The notes under the pieces: generated by a model | What the model saw: only the letters and a program-made list of their open reading frames with translations | What the model was told of the DNA's origin: nothing | The model's database searches: none | Made by a program: the position numbers and the translations under genes | Source of the DNA: Candidatus Saccharimonadota bacterium | GTDB taxonomy: Bacteria; Patescibacteriota; Saccharimonadia; Saccharimonadales; Saccharimonadaceae | NCBI GenBank assembly: GCA_009787015.1 | Contig: WRGU01000050.1 | Span: 1 to 47,757, forward strand | Direction: 5' to 3' | DNA: 47,757 bases | Shown: positions 26,229 to 34,581 of the stretch, in pieces | Position numbering within the stretch: position 1 is the stretch's first letter | How the letters are laid out: every line of letters starts with the position of its first letter

Positions 26229-26895
26229 CAGTTTTCTCCTTTCTTAAATACCTAATTCCCGCATAAACTAGCGGCGTACTGATCGCCGACATGACGCATT
26301 TGGCGGTCCAGTATGGCAAAATCAATCCCGCGAGCCACAACGCGTTCGCCGAAAATCCTTCAACAAAAAATCCGTAATATGCCACCGTCATGAACACCAC
26401 CGTGTCAATGAGGGCGCTCGCCACGTTCGACACGTTGCTACGCAACCACACAAATTTCCCTTTGCTAGCTTTCTTTAGTCGCGAAAAAATCAGCACGTCA
26501 AAAATCCCCGACACCGCGAATGCCATTACCGACGCCACCGCGAATCTTACCGAGATTCCGAACACCGCGTTGTACGAATCGTTGAGCGGTTCGAACCGCG
26601 CCGCATGCGGCAAGCTGGTCGCGAGCCAAATAAACAGCACCAGCAAAATTTGCACACCAACGCCCAACCACACCAATTGTTCCGCCCGCTTCCGACCATA
26701 AATTTCATTCACCGCATCGGTCAATGTAAACATCAGCGGCAGCAAAAATAACGCCACTGAAATATTGAAATTTAACCCAAACAGCGAACCGAGCGGCATA
26801 ACTTTCGCGCCCATCAGCGCCGCCGCAACCACGCCGAAAATATATAGCGCCACAAAAACATCGATTTTCTTAAACTTTCCGAATTTATGAAACAT
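26185..26895 (-). CDS. Queuosine precursor transporter, VUT/YhhQ family
   Basis: About 236 residues with six or more membrane helices. 'MFTLTDAVNEIYGRKRAEQLVWLGV' region (about 52-76) is the signature of the vitamin-uptake-type (YhhQ) family, which imports preQ0/preQ1 or queuine for tRNA modification. ATG 26895 has AGAAGGGAG upstream and is preferred over the longer frame to 26934. The leader shows no convincing preQ1 riboswitch. It overlaps the CofE-like gene, suggesting linked roles. Confidence 0.85.
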   Translation of the reverse strand: MFHKFGKFKKIDVFVALYIFGVVAAALMGAKVMPLGSLFGLNFNISVALFLLPLMFTLTDAVNEIYGRKRAEQLVWLGVGVQILLVLFIWLATSLPHAARFEPLNDSYNAVFGISVRFAVASVMAFAVSGIFDVLIFSRLKKASKGKFVWLRSNVSNVASALIDTVVFMTVAYYGFFVEGFSANALWLAGLILPYWTAKCVMSAISTPLVYAGIRYLRKEKTDVSQSNQNVFSAGE

Positions 26896-27027
26896 AAAAA
26901 CTCCCTTCTTTATTAAATTTGATGTATTTAACAAAGGGGTTTAGATAAAACTTGACCAAGTAGTGAGTTGTTTAGAAATAATCATGCAGACATCCTTTTC
27001 AAAATTCTCGTCAATTATAGCACGGAT

Positions 27028-27116
27028 GGGTAATTTTGAAAAGTGGACACTACCTGTAGCGTAGATGTGGGTAATTTCAAATTTTTGACACTACGGATAG
27101 TGTGTCGGTGGGTAAT
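27028..27116. repeat. 41-bp tandem repeat, about 2.2 units
   Basis: GGGTAAT occurs at 27028, 27069 and 27110, exactly 41 nt apart; units one and two also share a GACACTAC segment. The gene-free gap 26896-27218 holds this repeat and the inverted repeat at 27124; nothing else stands out. Confidence 0.55.
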
Positions 27117-27123
27117 CTAAATT

Positions 27124-27203
27124 GCACACAAGACAGTCTTCCTAGCAAAATAAAAATGGGCAGACTCGTGTTTTTTTCTGCGCGAGAAGACTGTCTTGTG
27201 CGC
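27124..27203. repeat. 18-bp inverted repeat
   Basis: Arms 27124-27141 and 27186-27203 match at 17 of 18 positions around a 44-nt loop. Each arm itself contains the palindrome AAGAC(A/T)GTCTT, the same core as the palindrome before yebC. It could be a MITE-like element, a paired operator or a terminator for the minus-strand gene at 27219. Confidence 0.6.
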
Positions 27204-27218
27204 AACCAATGTGTAAAG

Positions 27219-27569
27219 TTACTTTTTTGGTTTTTCGGCGAGTTCGTGATAAATTTTCTTATCCATCTTTAGGATTGTGTCGACTTCGGTTTCCAATTTT
27301 TCTTCGACTTCGTCTTCCTTGTATTGTTCGTGTTCTAATCGCATGATTTCCGCCGACATTTTTTCGAGCCGTTTTTCGTTGCGGCGCGCTTCGATTTGCG
27401 ACATAACGCCAATAATTATGCCCAGGATTCCGATGGAAAAGGCGATGATTTCGTAGGACGTGTCGAGTACGCTCAATCGCTCGTTGGCGATAATCACCAC
27501 CACGCCAGCGATCATAATGATAAACAGCACCGCCGTGATTACCCTAATAAACATGTGAAGATTTTTCAT
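27219..27569 (-). CDS. Small membrane protein with coiled-coil tail
   Basis: 116 residues: two transmembrane helices (about 7-28 and 39-58) and a cytoplasmic charged coiled coil (about 60-110). No recognised family. It starts divergently from the acyltransferase gene, 36 nt away. Confidence 0.65.
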   Translation of the reverse strand: MKNLHMFIRVITAVLFIIMIAGVVVIIANERLSVLDTSYEIIAFSIGILGIIIGVMSQIEARRNEKRLEKMSAEIMRLEHEQYKEDEVEEKLETEVDTILKMDKKIYHELAEKPKK

Positions 27570-27605
27570 AAAAACATTGTATCACATTTATGTTACAATT
27601 GTTGC

Positions 27606-28346
27606 ATGAAAAATTCACGGGCGGATGCGGGAGCGGGCAAAATTAAACACAAAACTTGGCGATATCGATCGCCGTTTATGCGGTGCGCGCGGTTCTTGGC
27701 GCGCTGGATCGTCCTGAAACCCGTATTGAATATTGGGTTTCGGATCAGGGTTCACGAAAAGCAGAATCTCGCCAAACTTAGAGGTTATAAGACTTGCATT
27801 GTCGTGGCGAATCATACTTCACACCTCGATGCGCCGCTACTCATGAATAAATTGCCCTGGCGGGTGGTGCGCAATATTGCCACGGCGTCGGCGATGGATT
27901 TTTGGTTTAAGAGTCGGTTGCGATCGCTGCCAATGCGGCTGCTGATGAACACTTTTCCTGTTGAACGCGGCGAAACTAATCGATACAAAGGGTTGTCGAA
28001 GCAATTACTTTCTGAAAATCTATCCCTCCTCGTCATGCCAGAGGGAAAACGTTCGCGCAGCGGCAAAATGGGCGAATTTAACACCGGTACGGCGGCTCTC
28101 GCGATCCGATACCAGATTCCGATCCTCCCCATCGCCATCGTCGGCGCGTTCGAGGCTTGGCATCCCGACAGCAAAATGTGGCGCTCCGGTCGTCCCGTCG
28201 TCCACGTCGTTTTTACCCCTCCCCTGACCCCGAAAAAATCTGAAACTGTCGATGAATTTAATGATCGGATTTGGCGCGCGATCCGTCAAACATACGACAA
28301 AACCGCGCGGAAATGCGATTTGCCAACGCAAGACGAGATTGGCTAA
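27606..28346 (+). CDS. PlsC-type 1-acylglycerol-3-phosphate acyltransferase family
   Basis: 246 residues. Acyltransferase block I 'NHTSHLD' (about 69-75, HX4D), block III '[10 protein letters not shown]' (about 139-148) and block IV '[13 protein letters not shown]' (about 166-178) are present. It should transfer acyl chains to lysophosphatidic acid or a related acceptor at the membrane. CPR bacteria usually lack full lipid synthesis, so it may remodel lipids taken from a host. The ATG at 27606 is fixed by a TACAAT box ending 6 nt upstream (leaderless); the frame is open further upstream but that part is antisense to the neighbouring gene. Confidence 0.85.
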   Translation: MKNSRADAGAGKIKHKTWRYRSPFMRCARFLARWIVLKPVLNIGFRIRVHEKQNLAKLRGYKTCIVVANHTSHLDAPLLMNKLPWRVVRNIATASAMDFWFKSRLRSLPMRLLMNTFPVERGETNRYKGLSKQLLSENLSLLVMPEGKRSRSGKMGEFNTGTAALAIRYQIPILPIAIVGAFEAWHPDSKMWRSGRPVVHVVFTPPLTPKKSETVDEFNDRIWRAIRQTYDKTARKCDLPTQDEIG

Positions 28347-28375
28347 TTTGCTCTTTTCATGTTACAATATTTAAG

Positions 28376-29329
28376 ATGAAAAATATCCGAAATTTTTGTA
28401 TTATCGCCCACATCGACCACGGCAAATCGACGCTCGCCGATCGCATGATGGAATTGACCGGCACGGTCGAAAAACGCGAAATGAAAGCGCAATTGCTCGA
28501 TTCGATGGATCTGGAACGCGAACGCGGGATCACGATCAAACTCGCGCCGGTGCGAATGAAGTGGAAGTTAGATAAGTCGAATCTTATTTCCGCGCGACTA
28601 TCGAAGGACGGCGAGAAAGTCAGTGAGGAAACCCGTGACGACGGGCTTGACGAACGGCGTGGGAATAATGATTCGACGACTTTCGAACTAAACCTCATCG
28701 ACACCCCTGGTCATGTTGATTTTTCGTACGAAGTTTCGCGTTCGCTCGCCGCGTGCGAGGGCGCAATTCTGGTCGTTGATGCGTCGCAGGGGATTCAGGC
28801 GCAAACTCTCGCCAACGTTTACCTTGCCATCGAGGCTGACCTAAAAATCATTCCGGTGCTAAACAAAATCGACCTGCCCGCCGCCGACGTGCCACGCGTC
28901 AGTCGCGAAGTGATCAATCTGCTCGGTTGCCGCGAGGACGAAATCATTAAAATTAGCGCTAAAACTGGATTAAATGTCGAACGAGTTTTAGACGCAGTAG
29001 TCGAACAGATTCCCGCCCCGACCGGCGATACGGACGGCAAAACCCGTGCCCTGATTTTTGACAGTTATTACGATGATTATCGCGGCGTGATTTTGTACGT
29101 GCGCATCGTCGACGGGCAAATCGTCAAAAACGACGAGATCAAAATGCTCGCCACCGGTGCCACCGGCATCGCCCTCGAAGTTGGTCATTTGTCGCCCAAA
29201 ATGACCCCCGACCCAAAACTCGAAACTGGCGAGATCGGCTACATCGTCACCAACCTCAAAACCACCCGCGATGCAAAGGTTGGCGATACAGTCACGCTCG
29301 CAAAATATTTTAGAAAGGATACGAAATAA
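28376..29329 (+). CDS. lepA: Elongation factor 4 (LepA), N-terminal half of a split gene
   Basis: 317 residues covering the GTPase domain and domain II. G1 is 'AHIDHGKST' (about 10-18), G3 'DTPGH', G4 'NKID', and domain II ends at '[11 protein letters not shown]'. Compared with LepA from model bacteria there is an extra stretch of about 25-30 residues (about 64-95) between the switch I segment and G3. The ORF ends at the domain II-III linker; the rest is encoded at 30642-31604. EF-4 binds ribosomes and promotes back-translocation or assembly. A TACAAT box ends 7 nt before the ATG. Whether the halves form a working protein is not known. Confidence 0.9.
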   Translation: MKNIRNFCIIAHIDHGKSTLADRMMELTGTVEKREMKAQLLDSMDLERERGITIKLAPVRMKWKLDKSNLISARLSKDGEKVSEETRDDGLDERRGNNDSTTFELNLIDTPGHVDFSYEVSRSLAACEGAILVVDASQGIQAQTLANVYLAIEADLKIIPVLNKIDLPAADVPRVSREVINLLGCREDEIIKISAKTGLNVERVLDAVVEQIPAPTGDTDGKTRALIFDSYYDDYRGVILYVRIVDGQIVKNDEIKMLATGATGIALEVGHLSPKMTPDPKLETGEIGYIVTNLKTTRDAKVGDTVTLAKYFRKDTK

Positions 29330-29351
29330 CAAAAATTTTCAAATATTTGCA

Positions 29352-29399
29352 TTTTACTTAAAATTTTGCTTAAATAGTTACGTAAAATTTTAAGTAAAA
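29352..29399. promoter_or_regulatory. Probable toxin-antitoxin operator
   Basis: A perfect 16-bp inverted repeat, TTTTACTTAAAATTTT (29352-29367) and its complement (29384-29399), ends 9 nt before the antitoxin start and overlaps its AAAAGGAG ribosome site. Antitoxins of this class normally bind such palindromes to repress their own operon. As RNA it would also hide the ribosome site. Confidence 0.68.
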
Positions 29400-29408
29400 G
29401 GAGCGAAT

Positions 29409-29666
29409 ATGGCAATTACCGTCCCAATATCGGAACTGAGAGATTATAATAAGGTAACGAGCTTAATCACGCCGGAAAACCCGGAGGTTGAATTGACTTT
29501 GCATGGACGCACAAAATATGTTTTGACAGAATCGAAGGCGTATGCCCGCGAAAAAGCGCGCCAGGAATTGCACGATATGTTGCAGGAATCGATCGACGCA
29601 GTCGAAAACGGGTGTAAATTGTATACCCTGGAAGAGTCTATGGCAGAATTAGGAATTAATGTATGA
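29409..29666 (+). CDS. Phd/YefM-type antitoxin
   Basis: 85 residues beginning 'MAITVPISELRDYNKV', the typical N-terminal DNA-binding fold of Phd/YefM antitoxins; the acidic C-terminal part (about 50-85) would wrap the toxin. It overlaps the toxin start by 4 nt (ATGA). An AAAAGGAG site lies inside the operator palindrome, allowing autoregulation. The pair sits between the two halves of lepA. Confidence 0.82.
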   Translation: MAITVPISELRDYNKVTSLITPENPEVELTLHGRTKYVLTESKAYAREKARQELHDMLQESIDAVENGCKLYTLEESMAELGINV

Positions 29667-29980
29667 AAAAGTATGTCGTTGAAATTACAATTTCAGCACA
29701 TAAAGACATCGGAAATATCTATACTTACCTGGCTGAAGCCACCGATGACAAATTCTATGCGAATGGAATTATTGCCAAAATATACCGTTCAATCGAAAAA
29801 GTCATCGTCTTTCCGCGTTCAAATCGTCGTATCGACGACGAACTGGACTTATCGACGGAAATGCGCCGGATTCTAATCCAGAAAAGATATGTTGCATTTT
29901 ATCAGATCAAAAATAATGTTATAATTATTCAACGAATCGTCGATGGACGACGTGATTATAAGGAGTTGCTGGGATTATGA
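29663..29980 (+). CDS. RelE/ParE-family toxin
   Basis: 105 residues with the RelE/ParE pattern: 'ISAHKDIGNIYTYLAE' helix (about 9-24), 'FPRSNRRIDDE' and 'RRILIQKRYVAFYQIKNNVIIIQRIVDGRRDY' strands near the end. Members either cut mRNA on the ribosome or inhibit gyrase; sequence alone does not decide. ATGA overlaps join it to the antitoxin before it and the AlkD-like gene after it. Confidence 0.85.
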   Translation: MKKYVVEITISAHKDIGNIYTYLAEATDDKFYANGIIAKIYRSIEKVIVFPRSNRRIDDELDLSTEMRRILIQKRYVAFYQIKNNVIIIQRIVDGRRDYKELLGL

Positions 29981-30645
29981 ATTATTCCGAAATCGAAAAA
30001 TTATTCGAGCAAAATCGCGACACACAAAATGCGATTAAAATGTCCGCGTACATGCGCGATCAATTTAAGTTTTACGGAATTTCGTCGGCAGCGCGGAAAA
30101 ATTTATATAAAGATTTTCTGAAAAAAGTTAAATTAAGTAAGACAATCGATTGGGAATTTTTGGAAAAATGCTGGTCGAGTGACTATCGTGAATTTCAGTA
30201 TTTGGCGCTCGATTATTTGATGGCAATGCAAAAATTTTTGACGTATGACGACATCGAAAAATTGGCGGGGTTTGCTAAATCAAAGCAGTGGTGGGATACC
30301 ATCGACAGTCTGGACTCGATTTTTGGTCAAATCGGTTTAACCGACCAACGAGTCGACGATTTGATGTTGAAATGGTCGACAGATCCAGATTTTTGGTTTC
30401 GCCGCATTGCGATTGATCATCAACTTTCGCGGAGAGAAAAAACCGATAAGGAACTTTTAGCGCAAATTATCAAAAACAATTTGGGCGACAAAGAATTTTT
30501 CATCAACAAGGCGATTGGTTGGAGTTTGCGCGAATTTTCTAAGACCGACGCAAATTGGGTACGCAAATTTGTGGCGGAAAACAGATCAAAAATGGCGAAT
30601 TTGAGCGTGCGCGAAGCGTTAAAAAATATCGGCGGTGAAAAATGA
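29977..30645 (+). CDS. AlkD-like DNA alkylation repair protein
   Basis: 222 residues of HEAT-like helical repeats. 'MSAYMRDQFKFYGISSAARK' region (about 21-40), 'KQWWDTIDSLDSIFGQIG' (about 108-125) and 'WFRRIAIDHQL' (about 148-158) match the DNA alkylation repair family, whose members remove bulky or cationic alkylated bases. The conserved Trp and Asp of the active site region appear present. It overlaps the toxin by 4 nt and the second lepA half by 4 nt. Confidence 0.85.
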   Translation: MNYSEIEKLFEQNRDTQNAIKMSAYMRDQFKFYGISSAARKNLYKDFLKKVKLSKTIDWEFLEKCWSSDYREFQYLALDYLMAMQKFLTYDDIEKLAGFAKSKQWWDTIDSLDSIFGQIGLTDQRVDDLMLKWSTDPDFWFRRIAIDHQLSRREKTDKELLAQIIKNNLGDKEFFINKAIGWSLREFSKTDANWVRKFVAENRSKMANLSVREALKNIGGEK

Positions 30646-31604
30646 CCGATACGCAAATCGTGATCCCTCTGCCCGGTTATAAAGACGTCCGACCATTCGT
30701 CTATGCGGGATTTTTTCCGACGAGCAATGAGGATTATCAAGAGTTAAAGGAGGCGATCGAAAAGTTGTCGTTGTCGGATTCGGCGCTACAATTCGCGCCG
30801 GAAAATTCGCCGGTTCTGGGATTTGGGGTGCGAATTGGGTTTTTGGGACTACTGCACATGGATATTATTCGCGAACGATTGGAACGCGAATATGATTTGG
30901 ATCTGGTCATCACAAACCCGTCGACGGATTACCATGTCAAACTGGTGAATGGCGAAAATCTCGATATTAAATCCGCGTCAGAACTGCCCGATATGAGCAC
31001 AGTCAAGGAAATCGCCGAACCTTGGATCAACGGCGAAATTATCGTACCAAATAGTTTCGTCGGCGCGGTATTACAACTCATCAATCAAAAACGCGGTCAG
31101 CAAAAAAATATTTCGTATATCGACGAACGCGCATTGATCGCGTTTGAAGCGCCACTCGCCAACCTACTGACGGATTTTTACGATCAATTAAAATCCGTGA
31201 CGTCGGGTTACGGTTCATTTAATTATGATCTGAGCGATTATCGTATCGAGGATCTAGTCCGCGTCGATTTTTACGTCGCCGGCGAAATGGTTGATGCGTT
31301 GTCGGTGATGGCGCACCGCAGTGAAGCCGTGAGTTTAGGACGCGAAACTGTGAAAAAGTTGAAAGAAGTTATTCCGCGCCAAAACATGGAGGTATCGTTA
31401 CAGGCGGCAATCGGCGGTAAATTTATCGCCCGCGAAGACATTTCAGCGTATCGCAAAGACGTTACCGTTAAAATCCACACCGGCGACCGCGACCGTAAAG
31501 CGAAGTTGCTTGACAAGCAAAAACGTGGCAAAAAACGCATGAAACGTTTTGGCAAAGTCGACATTCCGAGCGAAGCGTTTACAGTGATGTTGAAACGGGA
31601 TTAA
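30642..31604 (+). CDS. lepA: Elongation factor 4 (LepA), C-terminal half of a split gene
   Basis: 320 residues starting 'MTDTQIVIPLPGYKDVRPFVYAGFFP', which matches the start of LepA domain III; domain V and the family-specific C-terminal domain follow, including 'DRDRKAKLLDKQKRGKKRMK' (about 285-304). Nothing appears to be missing between the halves. It has no ribosome site of its own: its ATG overlaps the AlkD-like stop (ATGA), so it is translated only if the toxin-antitoxin-alkD message is translated. Confidence 0.9.
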   Translation: MTDTQIVIPLPGYKDVRPFVYAGFFPTSNEDYQELKEAIEKLSLSDSALQFAPENSPVLGFGVRIGFLGLLHMDIIRERLEREYDLDLVITNPSTDYHVKLVNGENLDIKSASELPDMSTVKEIAEPWINGEIIVPNSFVGAVLQLINQKRGQQKNISYIDERALIAFEAPLANLLTDFYDQLKSVTSGYGSFNYDLSDYRIEDLVRVDFYVAGEMVDALSVMAHRSEAVSLGRETVKKLKEVIPRQNMEVSLQAAIGGKFIAREDISAYRKDVTVKIHTGDRDRKAKLLDKQKRGKKRMKRFGKVDIPSEAFTVMLKRD

Positions 31605-31698
31605 AATGGCTATAATTATGGCTATAACCGGTCCCTGTTAAAGCGGGCTCGGAATGTCGGTGAGAATGTCGCGCTTCCTGCTTGTCAATGTCATCTTG

Positions 31699-31773
31699 AA
31701 CAACCCCCTTGTCATCCTGAACTTGTTTCAAGATCTATACTAAAGATGCTGAAACAAGTTCAGCATGACAATA
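31699..31773. repeat. REP-like palindromic element
   Basis: A near-perfect palindrome: TTGTCATCCTGAACTTG... pairs with ...CAAGTTCAGCATGACAA around ATACTA, with a few mismatches. This is a widespread bacterial intergenic palindrome type. It may also act as terminator after lepA and galU, which converge here. Confidence 0.75.
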
Positions 31774-31790
31774 TACGCATGGGTAAAGTT

Positions 31791-31860
31791 GTTACATACT
31801 GAACAATGGACACGTAGAACAACAGGGGTGGATTGTGGGGAAAAACAGTTACATACTGAA
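31791..31860. repeat. Direct repeat GTTACATACTGAA, two copies
   Basis: GTTACATACTGAA at 31791-31803 and 31848-31860, period 57 nt, in the intergenic region between convergent lepA-C and galU. Purpose unknown. Confidence 0.5.
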
Positions 31861-31877
31861 TGACGGATTGTTATTAT

Positions 31878-32768
31878 TTAATATCTCGCGACGAATTCTT
31901 TAACCTCGTCGGCATATTTATTCTCGTCCATAACCATTTTGAGTTGGGTCATGAACCAGCCTTTCGGGTCGCCGGTGGTGCACCAAGTGCCGTCCGCTAC
32001 CGTGACTGCGTACACGCCGCCGTCTGATCCCGCCAGCTTACTGACCGCGTCGGTCATCCATAGTTCGGCGTCTTTGCCGGTTTCGTCCTTGTTCAAGTAT
32101 TTGAAAACTTTTGGCGTCAAAATATAACGTCCGTAAACCGCCAGGTGCGATGGGGCTTCTTCCATCTTTGGTTTTTCGACCATGAACTCGACTTCGTCTG
32201 TGCCTTCCTTAAATTTAATAACGCCGTATTTTTCGACTTCCCGCCCGGGTGTCTCCTGCGCGCCCATGAGCGCGCTGATTTCGCCGCCGCGTCGATCGAA
32301 TTCGTCCATCAGGGCTTTAACCGCGCCCTCGCCACCGACAACGATGTCGTCGCTATAGATCGCTATAAAGGCTTCGTCCTCGTCGATCATGTCGCGAACG
32401 CTCACGAATGGCGATCCGTTGCCGTACGGTAATTCGGGGTCCTGTAAAACGACTGTGATTTTCGGGAAATTCAAAATTTCTTCGACCGATTTGTATCTGT
32501 CCATTTTGCCCTGCGATTCCAATAACGCCCGCATTCTCGGGACAGGATTAGTGAAATAGTCCTCGTACATTGGTTTGCCCTCTGGCGTAGCGACTATAAT
32601 AATTTCCTCGATTCCGGCGTGCACGCATTCCTCGACGATATATTGCATCGCCGGTTTGTTCCCCAGTGGTATCAGTGATTTCGGAATTGTTTTTACAATC
32701 GGCAAGAACCGGCTGCCGAATCCCGCATCGCTCAAAACCGCTTTGGTTGGTTTTTTGAATTTTGTCAT
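31878..32768 (-). CDS. galU: UTP-glucose-1-phosphate uridylyltransferase
   Basis: 296 residues, the usual length. The nucleotide-binding N-terminus 'SDAGFGSRFLPIVKTIPKSL' (about 12-31) and 'YGNGSPFVSVRDMI', 'FIAIYSDDIV' (about 134-143) and 'MVEKPKMEEAPS' mark the GalU family. It makes UDP-glucose from UTP and glucose 1-phosphate for surface polysaccharides. Last gene of the gat operon, 20 nt after the DUF1653 gene, with its own ribosome site (AAGGAGG). Confidence 0.95.
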   Translation of the reverse strand: MTKFKKPTKAVLSDAGFGSRFLPIVKTIPKSLIPLGNKPAMQYIVEECVHAGIEEIIIVATPEGKPMYEDYFTNPVPRMRALLESQGKMDRYKSVEEILNFPKITVVLQDPELPYGNGSPFVSVRDMIDEDEAFIAIYSDDIVVGGEGAVKALMDEFDRRGGEISALMGAQETPGREVEKYGVIKFKEGTDEVEFMVEKPKMEEAPSHLAVYGRYILTPKVFKYLNKDETGKDAELWMTDAVSKLAGSDGGVYAVTVADGTWCTTGDPKGWFMTQLKMVMDENKYADEVKEFVARY

Positions 32769-32788
32769 CTATCCTCCTTAAATGATTT

Positions 32789-33067
32789 TCACTGCTTAAT
32801 TTTGGAAAATCTACTTATCATTTTACCATTCTGTTCGATTTTCGCCAAAAAATTATCGATCGGACGAATCCAAGTGAAATTTTCGCCATATTCCGACTGA
32901 TAAATGACGGCTGGGGTTTCAGTTTCCTCGATCAACGCAATGCCCGCAATGTGGTAATGCTGGTCGGGATTTTCGTAGTGATAGTATTTCGCATTCACAT
33001 CGATTTGCGATTTCGCGGCGTCGAGGCGCTTTTTTAGTTCTGTGTCAGAAGTGTGATCAGTTTTCAT
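32789..33067 (-). CDS. DUF1653-like small protein
   Basis: 92 residues. 'YYHYENPDQHYHIAGIALIEETETPAVIYQSEYGENFTWIRP' region (about 28-69) fits the DUF1653 pattern (YxHYK...Y...GiA...E...VIYq..YG....W.RP). Function of the family is unknown. It lies 20 nt after gatB and 20 nt before galU in the same operon. Confidence 0.7.
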   Translation of the reverse strand: MKTDHTSDTELKKRLDAAKSQIDVNAKYYHYENPDQHYHIAGIALIEETETPAVIYQSEYGENFTWIRPIDNFLAKIEQNGKMISRFSKIKQ

Positions 33068-33087
33068 TTTGTTCCCCTTTCCTTGAA

Positions 33088-34581
33088 TTATTGTAATTTT
33101 TCACGAATAAGTTTTTGCGCGAGGGCTGGGTTGGCTTGGCCTTTCGACGCTTTCATGACTTGGCCGACGAGGAAGCCGATGACTTTTTCTTCACCGCTCC
33201 TGAAATCTGCGACCGCTTTGGCGCATTCCGGAGAGTTCAAAACTTCGTCCACAATGGCGGAAATCGCCGATTCGTCGCTGACCTGCAACAGATTTTTGGT
33301 TTCAGCGATTTTGCGCGGATCATCGTCGTGTCCGAGCATCGCAATAAAGATTTCCTTTCCTGCAGTCGAGGAAATTTCATTTTGGTCCAACATGCTCGCT
33401 AACTTAATCAAGTTTTGTGCCACGGGCAAATTTGTCGCATCATCATCCGCACCAGCCTCCTCGTCCTCGGCGGGCAGAGTGCTGACAAACAGGTTGGCGA
33501 TTTTTTTCGCTGCGTCGGCACCGGCGGTATCCAAAATTTCCGCGAGCAATTTCGCGATGTTTTGGTCGCGTAAAATCGTGCGAATCACAGAATCGTCGAC
33601 TTTTAGCGCCGCGAACTTGGCGCGATATTCGTTCGGCAGAATCGGCATGTCTTTCTGTAACTCGGAAATTTCCGCGTCGGTCAAAATGATCGGCGGAATG
33701 TCGGCGTCGGGCATATAGCGATAATCCTGCGCGTTTTCTTTGCTGCGCTGGGACACAGTTTTTTGCGCGTCGTCCAACCAACCGCGCGTTTCCTGCTTAA
33801 TCGCACCACCGTCCTCTAAAATTGCGATTTGGCGATTAATTTCGTATTCGACGGCTTTTTCAACCGAACGAAAACTGTTCAGGTTTTTAGTTTCAGTCCG
33901 AATGCCCAATTTTTCGCCCGGTTTCGCCACTGAAATATTCACGTCAAATCGCATATTGCCATAATATAAATCACCCAGGGTCACGCCGGCGTAGGTCATC
34001 AGCAGGTGCAATTCTTCCGCATAAGCTCGCGCACCAGCAGCCGAATGAATATCCGGCTCGGCGACAATTTCGAGGAGCGGCGTGCCGGCGCGGTTTAGAT
34101 CAACCAACGAATAATCGCTGTAATGCGTCAATTTGGCAGCGTCTTCCTCCATGTGCGCGTGATGAATGCGGATTTTTTCGCCGCTCGGCAGTTCCACAAA
34201 ACCGCCGATAATAATCGGCTGATACATTTGGGAAATCTGATAACCTTTCGGCAAATCGGGATAAAAATAATGCTTGCGGTCAAAACGCGATTCGTGCGCG
34301 ATTTCGGAATTCAACGCCTTGCCTGCGCGCGCCGCCAATCGCACCGCCTCTTTATTTAACATCGGCAGCATTCCGGGTAATGCGTAATCGATTGCACTAA
34401 CTACGGCATTGGGCTCTTGCCCGCGCGCGTCGTTGTCCACCGACGAAAATAATTTCGTTGCCGTCGCCAACTGTACATGGCATTCAATGCCGATGGTCGG
34501 CAAATAGCCCTTAATTAAATATTTTTCGACATCGCCCGTGATTTCCGAACCACGCTCGCCGGCACTTCCTAAACTATGCAT
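33088..34581 (-). CDS. gatB: Aspartyl/glutamyl-tRNA amidotransferase subunit B
   Basis: 497 residues. 'IGIECHVQL' (about 30-38), 'FDRKHYFYPDLPKGYQISQ' (about 99-117) and 'GIRTETKNLNSF' (about 218-229) are GatB signatures; the C-terminal YqeY-like tRNA-binding domain is at about 345-497. GatB activates Glu or Asp on misacylated tRNA-Gln or tRNA-Asn for amidation with ammonia from GatA. ATG 34581 has GAGGAGGAAA upstream and overlaps the preceding gene by 8 nt. Confidence 0.96.
   Translation of the reverse strand: MHSLGSAGERGSEITGDVEKYLIKGYLPTIGIECHVQLATATKLFSSVDNDARGQEPNAVVSAIDYALPGMLPMLNKEAVRLAARAGKALNSEIAHESRFDRKHYFYPDLPKGYQISQMYQPIIIGGFVELPSGEKIRIHHAHMEEDAAKLTHYSDYSLVDLNRAGTPLLEIVAEPDIHSAAGARAYAEELHLLMTYAGVTLGDLYYGNMRFDVNISVAKPGEKLGIRTETKNLNSFRSVEKAVEYEINRQIAILEDGGAIKQETRGWLDDAQKTVSQRSKENAQDYRYMPDADIPPIILTDAEISELQKDMPILPNEYRAKFAALKVDDSVIRTILRDQNIAKLLAEILDTAGADAAKKIANLFVSTLPAEDEEAGADDDATNLPVAQNLIKLASMLDQNEISSTAGKEIFIAMLGHDDDPRKIAETKNLLQVSDESAISAIVDEVLNSPECAKAVADFRSGEEKVIGFLVGQVMKASKGQANPALAQKLIREKLQ

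Noticed and set aside
26896-26990. preQ1 riboswitch before the queuosine-precursor transporter
   Set aside because: The leader has no A-rich tail pairing into a short hairpin loop as in preQ1-I, and no convincing class II or III layout.
28376-31604. lepA frameshift or pseudogene
   Set aside because: Both halves end or begin cleanly at a domain border, with 1.3 kb of intact coupled genes between them; a frameshift would not do this.
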